Below the pieces are notes generated by a model, which worked only from the letters and a program-made list of their open reading frames with translations, ran no database searches and was not told the origin of the DNA. A stretch of DNA of 18,727 nucleotides from JAZDJT01 sp043803845 (GTDB lineage Bacteria; Patescibacteriota; Minisyncoccia; Minisyncoccales; GCA-002788555): NCBI GenBank assembly GCA_043803845.1, contig JAZDJT010000036.1:1-18727 (forward strand), written 5' to 3'. Both the position numbers and the translations under genes were made by a program. Below are positions 5,243 through 10,670 of this stretch, in pieces. Each line of letters opens with the position of its first letter. The first letter of the stretch is position 1.

Positions 5243-7786
5243 TTAACCGTATTGCGGATAACAGCATTTTTTGTATTTTTTGCCGGAACCGCAAGGACAG
5301 GGTTCGTTTCGACCTGGCTTTTTCTGCCCCGCTTTCTTAAATTTCTCTTTTTTGGTATCGGACTTAATAACTTTTTGACTTTCTGGTTCTTTGACTATTT
5401 TTACCCGAGATAATATTTGCAATAAATCTTCTTCAAAGTGTAAAAAGAGATTCTGAAACAATTTGTATCCCTCGGTTCGGTAAGCGACCAGAGGGTCAAT
5501 CTGACCATATGTGCGGAGACGAACGCTATCCCTCAACGCTTCCATATTTTCCAAATGCTCTTGCCACAAAAAGTCAAGGGTTCTGAGCATTAATAGTTTA
5601 AGGACATTGGAAAAATTCTCTCTCAGCTCTGCTTCCCTTTTTTTAGCTGCTTTTAAAGTTTCCGGAGATTTGGCTATGTTTCTTAAAACATCCAAGGGTT
5701 CTTTGCTTTCTAAAATTTCTCTTCTTTTTTGATAAATTTTAGTCCGTTGCCTGTTTAAAACATCATCGTATTCTAAGAGATGCTCCCTCATGTCAAAATT
5801 GTATCCCTCAACCTTAGCTTGCGCTGACTCAATCGCTCGAGAGATGATTTTGTTCTCTATCGGCATGTCTTCGGGTATATTGAACTTTTCAAGGAGCGCT
5901 TTAAGATTTTCCCCGCCGAAGATGCGAATTATCTCGTCATCGAGAGAAAGAAAAAACTGGGAAGAGCCAGGGTCCCCCTGACGTCCTCCTCTACCCCTTA
6001 ACTGATTATCAATTCTCCTGGCTTCATGCCTCTCTGTGCCGATAATATGTAATCCCCCTAATTCTTTTATTTTCTTAGCCTCTTCTTTATCGGGAGGATT
6101 GCCGCCCAAGACTATATCCACGCCGCGCCCAGCCATATTAGTGGCGATGGTTACAGCACCAAGTTTACCGGCCTGAGCGATGATGGCACCTTCTCTCTCG
6201 TGGTTTTTCGCATTTAAAATTTGATGGGGCACACCTTCACGGTCAAGCAACTTCCCTAAATATTCATTTCTTTCGATGCTCCTTGTACCGACAAGGAGTG
6301 GTTGGCTCCCCCGATGTCTTGTTTTCAACTCGTCGACTATCGCTCTAAATTTTGCCTTTTCGTTCGAATATATCTTGTCAGGCAGGTCTTTTTTTATCAT
6401 CGTCCGGTTCGGGGGGATAGCGACCACTTCTAAGTTATAAACTTTTAAAAATTCTTCAGCTGAGGTCATCGCCGTTCCGGTCATGCCGGAGAGCTTTTTG
6501 TACATTCGAAAATAGTTTTGAAAAGTGATGGTTGCCAGGGTCTTGGACTCGGCGGGTATAGGAACTCTTTCTTTAGCTTCAACCGCCTGATGAATGCCAT
6601 CCGACCATCGGCGTCCCGGCATCAGTCTACCCGTGAACTCATCAACAATAATAACCTCACCGTCTTTGACTACATAATCTCGGTCTCTCAAGAAATGGTC
6701 TTTTACCCTGAGAGCGATATCGATATGATGAGTCGTAATGACATCTCCTTCTTCCCAAGGATTGAAACCTCCCAATTTTTCTATAATCTTCCTTTGCCCC
6801 TTCTCTGTCAAAATTGATGTCTTCATTTTCTCATCGATTTCGTAATCTTCTCCACTCTTCAAACTCTTCATTATCTCTGTAAACTTATAATATTTGTCTG
6901 TAGCCTGTTCGGCCGGCGCTGAGATTATAAGGGGAGTTCTTGACTCGTCTATCAGAATGAAGTCAACTTCATCGACTATCGCAAAGTTAAAGCCTCGCTG
7001 GACAATTTGACTTTTATCTGGAACCATATTGTCCCTCAGGTAGTCAAAACCGAATTCGTTGTTAGTTCCGTAAGTAATGTCAGCCAGGTATGCCTCTCTT
7101 CTCGAGCAAGGCCTTAAGAAATCCTGAACAATTTTGAAGCCGCCAATCTCGTCTCGGATTTTTTCTTTTTCTTCTCCTGGTTTCACATATTGAGGGTCAT
7201 ATAGGAAAGATTGCTCATGATTTAAACAACCCACAGAGGCTCCTAAAATATTGTAAATCTGACCCATCCAAACCGTGTCGCGACGGGCCAAATAGTCATT
7301 GACCGTTACGAGATGGCAACCCTCGCCGGACAGCGCGTTTAGGTAGAGGGGCAGTGTTGCCGCTAACGTCTTTCCCTCTCCCGTCTTCATCTCAGCAATC
7401 TTCCCCTGATGCAAGACTATGCCTCCTCTTAATTGAACATCAAAATGCCTCTGCTTCAGAGTTCTTTTTGCCGCTTCACGAACCAAAGCAAAAGCTTCGG
7501 GCAAAATATTTTCGAGTGTTTTCTCAGTTCTATTATCTGAAATCGAATTCTGCTTTATCATTTTCCTGAACTCTTTAGTCTTACTTTTGAGCTTATCACC
7601 GGAAAGCTCTTCGAATTCTTTTTCAAGGCTATTTATTTTATCGACAACCGGCCTGAGCTTCTCTATATATCTCTTATCAAAATCACCAAAAATCTTTCGA
7701 AGATATCTGATGATAAAATAAGCAGCTAATCCAATCCCAATAAAAATCAGAATCTGTAAAATTAATGTTTTAGGAAAAAATGCCAT
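5243..7786 (-). CDS. secA: Protein translocase ATPase SecA, with N-terminal membrane helix
   Basis: An 847-aa preprotein translocase motor that drives unfolded secretory proteins through SecYEG by ATP hydrolysis. Landmarks: Walker A MKTGEGKT (133-140), TYGTNNEFGFDYLRDNM (238-254), DEVD (272-275), MTGTA (435-439), NMAGRGVDI (550-558), the arginine-finger region ending in QLRGRGGRQGDPGS (595-608), a scaffold helix around LRTLDFLWQEHL (734-745) and a complete zinc tail CPCGSGKKYKKCC (830-842). Three oddities: a hydrophobic helix (about 8-29) precedes the usual KIFGD start; about 30 residues are inserted in NBD1 (about 190-230); and the helical wing region between 694 and 731 is about 70 residues shorter than in E. 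coli or B. subtilis. The ATG at 7786 has a GAGGA Shine-Dalgarno and no alternative start exists until Met76. It lies downstream of hpf across a terminator hairpin. Confidence 0.95.
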   Translation of the reverse strand: MAFFPKTLILQILIFIGIGLAAYFIIRYLRKIFGDFDKRYIEKLRPVVDKINSLEKEFEELSGDKLKSKTKEFRKMIKQNSISDNRTEKTLENILPEAFALVREAAKRTLKQRHFDVQLRGGIVLHQGKIAEMKTGEGKTLAATLPLYLNALSGEGCHLVTVNDYLARRDTVWMGQIYNILGASVGCLNHEQSFLYDPQYVKPGEEKEKIRDEIGGFKIVQDFLRPCSRREAYLADITYGTNNEFGFDYLRDNMVPDKSQIVQRGFNFAIVDEVDFILIDESRTPLIISAPAEQATDKYYKFTEIMKSLKSGEDYEIDEKMKTSILTEKGQRKIIEKLGGFNPWEEGDVITTHHIDIALRVKDHFLRDRDYVVKDGEVIIVDEFTGRLMPGRRWSDGIHQAVEAKERVPIPAESKTLATITFQNYFRMYKKLSGMTGTAMTSAEEFLKVYNLEVVAIPPNRTMIKKDLPDKIYSNEKAKFRAIVDELKTRHRGSQPLLVGTRSIERNEYLGKLLDREGVPHQILNAKNHEREGAIIAQAGKLGAVTIATNMAGRGVDIVLGGNPPDKEEAKKIKELGGLHIIGTERHEARRIDNQLRGRGGRQGDPGSSQFFLSLDDEIIRIFGGENLKALLEKFNIPEDMPIENKIISRAIESAQAKVEGYNFDMREHLLEYDDVLNRQRTKIYQKRREILESKEPLDVLRNIAKSPETLKAAKKREAELRENFSNVLKLLMLRTLDFLWQEHLENMEALRDSVRLRTYGQIDPLVAYRTEGYKLFQNLFLHFEEDLLQILSRVKIVKEPESQKVIKSDTKKEKFKKAGQKKPGRNEPCPCGSGKKYKKCCYPQYG

Positions 7787-7800
7787 AGTATCCTCAAGAC

Positions 7801-7826
7801 AAAAACAGTCTTTCTTTGACTGTTTT
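7801..7826 (-). terminator. Terminator hairpin between hpf and secA
   Basis: A nine-base stem (AAAACAGTC / GACTGTTTT) with a seven-base loop is followed on the minus strand by a T-run. The hairpin is symmetric enough to work in either direction. Only 14 bases separate it from secA and no clear secA promoter is visible there, so partial read-through from hpf probably supplies secA transcripts. Confidence 0.7.
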
Positions 7827-7857
7827 AAAAAATAATTTTCTATTTAGTGAGGCAGAA

Positions 7858-8217
7858 TTATTCTCGTAAAGATTTATTTCTGCCCCGAGATTTTCTCATC
7901 CCTTCTTTAAACTCTGCCGTCTTCTTCTCCTTGTACTTTTTCAGGACCGTCTGAAGTTTGTACTTCAAGTCGGTGATAATAAGATATAAGTCTTTCCCTT
8001 TCGTCTCCACCCTTACGAGATTGCGCGGTAATCTCAAATTAATCTCCGCCCTGAAAACATCTCCCTTACGGTGGTGAATCCCTTTCTCTATCTCCACCCT
8101 GGCAAGCGCATCAAACTTAGTGTTCAGAAACTTTTCGCAACTCAAAATTTTTTCCTCGATGTAATTTCTGATGGCTTCGTTTAATTCAATGTTGGTACTC
8201 TTGATTTGGATTTTCAT
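7858..8217 (-). CDS. hpf: Ribosome hibernation-promoting factor (short HPF/YfiA type)
   Basis: A 119-aa protein of the HPF/RaiA family. It begins MKIQIKSTNIELNEAIRNYI, a typical HPF start, followed by the strands and second helix of the domain (VEIEKGIHHRKGDVFRAEINL, then VETKGKDLYLIITDLKYKLQTVLKKYKEK). Family members bind the 30S decoding groove, where they block mRNA and tRNA and stabilise idle ribosomes. The long-form C-terminal dimerisation domain is absent; a short basic tail (MRKSRGRNKSLRE) takes its place, so this is the short form. A sigma70-type promoter lies immediately upstream (8244-8272), giving a leader of about 20 bases without a strong Shine-Dalgarno. A terminator follows, then secA. 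Confidence 0.9.
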   Translation of the reverse strand: MKIQIKSTNIELNEAIRNYIEEKILSCEKFLNTKFDALARVEIEKGIHHRKGDVFRAEINLRLPRNLVRVETKGKDLYLIITDLKYKLQTVLKKYKEKKTAEFKEGMRKSRGRNKSLRE

Positions 8218-8243
8218 ATCATAAATGAAATATCTAACTCAAT

Positions 8244-8272
8244 ATTATACGAAGAAAGAACGAAAAAAACAA
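8244..8272 (-). promoter_or_regulatory. hpf promoter
   Basis: On the minus strand TTGTTT (8272-8267) and a perfect TATAAT (8249-8244) are 17 bases apart, about 27 bases before the hpf ATG. The -35 element sits within the T-run of the upstream gene's terminator, so the two signals share sequence. Confidence 0.6.
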
Positions 8273-8299
8273 CCCTCACGCCAAGGCGTGCGGGTTGTT
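8263..8299 (-). terminator. Strong intrinsic terminator after the basic peptide gene
   Basis: An outer eight-base stem (AACAACCC / GGGTTGTT) and an inner six-base stem (CACGCC / GGCGTG) are separated by one mismatch. On the minus strand seven T follow. It lies 17 bases after the stop of the 37-aa basic peptide gene. Confidence 0.88.
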
Positions 8300-8315
8300 C
8301 GAGTAAGCAAAGATT

Positions 8316-8429
8316 TTATCTTCTCTTTCTGGTTTTTTTAGCCTTCTTTGTCTTCTTCACATTCTTTACTGCCTTCTTTACTGCCTTCTTTACTACCTTC
8401 TTTGCTCTTTTTACTTTTTTCTTAGCCAT
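8316..8429 (-). CDS. 37-aa lysine/alanine-rich histone H1-like basic peptide
   Basis: A short open frame from the ATG at 8429 to TAA at 8316 encodes 37 residues. About half are Lys or Arg, the rest are nearly all Ala and Val, and there are no acidic residues. Repeated KKAV/KKVV units form the middle (about residues 10-22) and the end is TRKRR. This composition matches the C-terminal arm of histone H1 and bacterial H1-like nucleoid proteins, so a DNA- or RNA-binding role is likely but inferred. The case for a real gene is an AGGA Shine-Dalgarno seven bases before the ATG, a hairpin in its leader (8441-8458) and a strong terminator 17 bases after its stop. A ribosome-associated role is also possible. 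It lies between murB and hpf. Confidence 0.7.
   Translation of the reverse strand: MAKKKVKRAKKVVKKAVKKAVKNVKKTKKAKKTRKRR
8362..8409 (-). repeat. 12-bp tandem repeat inside the basic peptide gene
   Basis: The plus-strand unit TTCTTTACTGCC occurs twice exactly (8362-8373, 8374-8385), once with one change (8386-8397) and once degenerate (8398-8409). Each unit adds four residues, giving the KAVK-type peptide periodicity. Confidence 0.85.
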
Positions 8430-8440
8430 TTTTTTTCCTG

Positions 8441-8458
8441 TCTCCCTAAAGAGGGAGA
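8441..8458 (-). promoter_or_regulatory. Leader hairpin of the basic peptide gene
   Basis: A perfect seven-base stem (TCTCCCT / AGGGAGA) with a CTTT loop lies on the minus strand just before the AGGA ribosome-binding site. It has no T-run, so it is not a terminator in either direction. It may stabilise the mRNA or position the ribosome-binding site (inference). Confidence 0.4.
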
Positions 8459-8516
8459 GCTAAACTGCAAATAGCCGACCAAACTATTTACAAATATTTT
8501 TCCTATAATTTATTTT

Positions 8517-8558
8517 ACATCTTTAAAAAAATATTGCAATAATTTTTTTTAAAGATGT
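8517..8558. repeat. AT-rich inverted repeat over the murB stop codon, possible terminator
   Basis: Fifteen-base arms (ACATCTTTAAAAAAA and its complement) flank a centre that is itself palindromic (TATTGCAATA), making a 42-base imperfect palindrome. The right arm contains the last codons and TAA of murB. It could end murB transcription with an A-tract/T-tract stem, but it lacks a GC-rich core. The DNA from here to the basic peptide leader holds no clear gene or promoter. Confidence 0.6.
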
Positions 8559-9463
8559 ACCAAGATAATTTCTTCTTCCAACTCAATACCAAATTTATCT
8601 TTTACTTTTTCTTTTATCAGGACGATTAAATTTAAAACGTCCCTCGATGACGCTTTACCAAGATTGATTATAAAATTTGAATGCTTCTCTGACACCTTTG
8701 CATCGCCGATTATTTTACCTTTAAGACCGCAGCTCGCTACCAGGTAAGCGGCTGGAATCTTTCCCGCCTTTAAAAATTTTTTGAATTCGGGATTCTTTTT
8801 GTCTGTAATCTTTACGTTTTTAAATATGCTGCCGATTGAGGGGTAGTCGAGCGGCTGTTTTTTAGCCCTGAGGGACAAATTGTTTTTAATCCTCTCTTCA
8901 ACAAATTTCTTATCGCTTTTTTGCAGTTTCAATCGCGCCTCTAAAATGATGAAACCTCCTTTCTCTCTGAAGACGCTTGAACGGTAAGAAAAACTACAAG
9001 CGTTCTTGGAAAAATTTTCTGTCTTGAAATCTTTCAAGCGTATCGCCTTCACGCTCTCTACCACGTCTTTCGTCTCTTTCCCGAGAGAGCCGGCGTTACC
9101 GAAAATGGCTCCGCCTATCGTGCCCGGAATCCCGGCAGACCATTCCAATCCGCTAAGACTATTTTTTGCTGAGACTTCTAAGATTTTACCAAGCGGCGCT
9201 CCCGCTCCACACGTAATCATTCCCCCTTCCTGTTTGATATCGGAGATTTGTATTTTGATAACCAGCCCCTCAATTATCTCGTCCGGGAAGAGAATATTGC
9301 TGCCGTTGCCCAAAACAAAAACAGGCAGATTTCTGTCCTCCGCCCATCGCAAAAATTCAACCAATTGAGGAGTTTTTCTGACTGTTGTAAAATACCGAGC
9401 AGGACCGCCTATCTTGAAAGTCGAGTGATTTTTAAGGAGAATGTTCTTTTGGATCCCTACCAT
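8549..9463 (-). CDS. murB: UDP-N-acetylenolpyruvoylglucosamine reductase
   Basis: MurB reduces UDP-GlcNAc-enolpyruvate to UDP-MurNAc with NADPH and FAD, the second committed step of peptidoglycan synthesis, in the cytoplasm. FAD-binding and catalytic signatures in order: NHSTFKIGGPARYF near the N-terminus, LGNGSNILFPD, AGIPGTIGGAIFGNAG, FSYRSSVFR, PSIGSIFKN with the proton-donor serine, and a C-terminal LEEEIILV with the catalytic glutamate. I chose the ATG at 9463 (304 aa); an in-frame TTG at 9475 would add four residues. Neither start has a strong Shine-Dalgarno. The 190 bases upstream contain two promoters and several stem-loops (see the separate entries), so expression may be controlled at the leader. 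The stop lies inside an AT-rich palindrome. Confidence 0.93.
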   Translation of the reverse strand: MVGIQKNILLKNHSTFKIGGPARYFTTVRKTPQLVEFLRWAEDRNLPVFVLGNGSNILFPDEIIEGLVIKIQISDIKQEGGMITCGAGAPLGKILEVSAKNSLSGLEWSAGIPGTIGGAIFGNAGSLGKETKDVVESVKAIRLKDFKTENFSKNACSFSYRSSVFREKGGFIILEARLKLQKSDKKFVEERIKNNLSLRAKKQPLDYPSIGSIFKNVKITDKKNPEFKKFLKAGKIPAAYLVASCGLKGKIIGDAKVSEKHSNFIINLGKASSRDVLNLIVLIKEKVKDKFGIELEEEIILVHL

Positions 9464-9484
9464 TTGAGAAATCAAATCTTAAAA

Positions 9485-9541
9485 GGGCTTGGCGAGTTAC
9501 TCCAATTCTAAAGTCTTTTGTGAGTGCTAACCACCAAGCCC
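9485..9541 (-). ncRNA. Stem-closed structured element in the murB leader (cloverleaf-like)
   Basis: On the minus strand GGGCTTGG and CCAAGCCC form a perfect eight-base closing stem around 41 bases, followed by TTTT. Inside, GUG-GUUAG-CAC and GAG-UAA-CUC can each form a short arm, giving a cloverleaf-like outline. It is only 57 bases long and lacks a TTCGA-type T-arm and a paired anticodon arm, so it is not a standard tRNA. The predicted start of the downstream promoter falls on the first G of the stem, and the murB ATG lies 21 bases after the stem. It may be a 5' stabilising structure, a regulatory leader or a small RNA. Confidence 0.4.
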
Positions 9542-9547
9542 AATCTA

Positions 9548-9576
9548 ATTCTATTAAACGCATTTTTAAATTGCAA
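9548..9576 (-). promoter_or_regulatory. Proximal murB promoter (P2)
   Basis: On the minus strand TTGCAA (9576-9571) and TAGAAT (9553-9548) are separated by exactly 17 bases, with four and five matches to consensus. The expected start is at or beside the first G of the GGGCTTGG stem. It lies directly after the terminator at 9584-9608. Confidence 0.5.
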
Positions 9577-9583
9577 GAAAAGC

Positions 9584-9608
9584 AAAAAGCCTTGGAAATC
9601 CCCAAGGC
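9584..9608 (-). terminator. Terminator or attenuator hairpin upstream of murB
   Basis: GCCTTGG and CCAAGGC form a seven-base stem with a six-base loop, followed on the minus strand by five T and then GCTTTTC. No protein gene lies upstream on this strand, so it would end a short transcript from the promoter at 9662-9690 or act as an attenuator for murB. Confidence 0.65.
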
Positions 9609-9655
9609 CTTCTGCCGACTTTAGTTGGAATCCGAATGAATCGGATAGCATCCAC
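9584..9655 (-). ncRNA. Candidate small RNA or attenuated leader upstream of murB
   Basis: A transcript of roughly 70 bases is predicted between a near-consensus promoter (9662-9690) and an intrinsic terminator (9584-9608). It contains a perfect six-base hairpin (ATCCGA / TCGGAT, 9630-9646), and GGAU-type segments near its 5' end could pair alternatively. It carries no convincing reading frame. It may be a free small RNA or the prematurely ended form of the murB transcript; the sequence does not decide. No known RNA family was recognised. Confidence 0.4.
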
Positions 9656-9661
9656 GCCCTT

Positions 9662-9690
9662 ATATTAACAAAATTAATCAATAATGTCAA
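9662..9690 (-). promoter_or_regulatory. Distal promoter (P1) for the murB leader or small RNA
   Basis: On the minus strand a perfect TTGACA (9690-9685) and TAATAT (9667-9662) are 17 bases apart. Its -35 element overlaps an ATG at 9684 that would be the earliest start of the divergent plus-strand gene, which favours a later start for that gene. Confidence 0.65.
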
Positions 9691-9740
9691 GGATATTCAG
9701 AAAAATAATGAATTCGGAACAAAAAAAAGATAAAATTTTA

Positions 9741-10670
9741 ATGAAAAATTACAAAAAAGAGGTCAGGGTGCTCTTGCTTTTCTCCGGAGGATTGGACTCT
9801 ATCCTGGCGGCTAAGATTTTGGCAAAAGAAGGAATAAAAGTGACGCCTCTTTGTTTCAAGAGTTGCTTTTTTGATGAAAAATTAGCGCAAAAAGGAAGCA
9901 AAATGCTGGGTTTAAGATTAAGAATTCTTGACGTCAGCAAGGGTTGCCTCGAAATCGTTAAAAAACCTCGCTTTGGCTACGGCAAAGGGTTGAATCCCTG
10001 CATCGATTGCCATTCGCTCATGCTCAAGAAAGCAAAGAAGGAGATGAAAAAAGAAAAATTTGACATCTTAGCTACGGGAGAAGTTTTGGGCGAGAGACCT
10101 TTCTCTCAAAACAGGACAGCTCTCAATCTGATAGAGAAGGAGGCGGGATTGAAGGGAAAAATCTTGAGACCTCTTTCGGCAAAACTGCTTGAGAAAACTG
10201 TCTATGAAAAAAGAGGATTGATTGAGAGGGAGAAACTTTTTGCCTTCCAAGGGAAAAACAGAAAAGCCCAGCTTAATTTGGCAAGAATTTTGAAGATAGA
10301 AAATTTTCCTAGTCCAGCCGGAGGCTGCATCTTGACTGATTCCGAATATGCAAAAAGACTAAAAGACCTTATGGAAAAGAGTGATGAATTCGATGATGAT
10401 GATTGCGAGCTGTTGAAGAGAGGTCGAATCTTCTGGTCAGGGAGAAAATTGATATTAGTAGGAAGGAACGAGAAAGAGAACGCTAAGTTAAAGAATTTGA
10501 AGAAAAATAGAGACGTTATTCTGGAACCGATAAATTTCGCCGGACCAACGGTTCTTATTAGAGGATTTGGAGTAAAGATTGACGGGGAGACTGTTGATAA
10601 AGGAGAAAAATTGATATTGAGATATTCAAAGAAAGCTACTCAAAATTATTCGATATCGAAATCTTTTTAA
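9741..10670 (+). CDS. MnmA/ThiI-like PP-loop tRNA thiolation protein
   Basis: A predicted 309-aa cytoplasmic adenylating enzyme. The PP-loop SGGLDS (about residues 15-20) binds ATP and is preceded by a VLLLF strand. A NPCIDCH motif (C87, C90) and SPAGGC (C196) occupy the positions of the two catalytic cysteines of MnmA (NPC..CN and the later GIC), so 2-thiouridine or 4-thiouridine formation on tRNA through a persulfide is the likely chemistry. The C-terminal region (about 225-309) differs from MnmA and may bind RNA, possibly NFACT-R/DUF814-like, as seen in related proteins. I chose the ATG at 9741; ATGs at 9684 and 9708 are in frame but lie in or near the murB promoter and add a Lys-rich stretch. 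The stop overlaps the convergent femX-like stop by four bases. The exact tRNA target is unknown. Confidence 0.75.
   Translation: MKNYKKEVRVLLLFSGGLDSILAAKILAKEGIKVTPLCFKSCFFDEKLAQKGSKMLGLRLRILDVSKGCLEIVKKPRFGYGKGLNPCIDCHSLMLKKAKKEMKKEKFDILATGEVLGERPFSQNRTALNLIEKEAGLKGKILRPLSAKLLEKTVYEKRGLIEREKLFAFQGKNRKAQLNLARILKIENFPSPAGGCILTDSEYAKRLKDLMEKSDEFDDDDCELLKRGRIFWSGRKLILVGRNEKENAKLKNLKKNRDVILEPINFAGPTVLIRGFGVKIDGETVDKGEKLILRYSKKATQNYSISKSF

Noticed and set aside
6518..6817. Plus-strand 99-codon frame opposite secA
   Set aside because: It is the shadow of a conserved coding region and has no signals of its own.
8206..8463. Plus-strand 85-codon frame rich in Phe
   Set aside because: It is the mirror of the Lys/Ala repeat peptide gene and the hpf terminator. 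Its Phe runs are AAG/AAA codons read backwards and it has no ribosome site.
9485..9541. tRNA gene on the minus strand
   Set aside because: The acceptor-like stem is good, but the element is only 57 bases, has no TTCGA-type T-loop and the anticodon stem does not pair. It is kept only as a structured leader.
9508..9690. Minus-strand 60-codon frame upstream of murB
   Set aside because: It runs through the promoter, hairpins and terminator, has no homology and its start lies in the -35 element. The RNA structures explain the region better.
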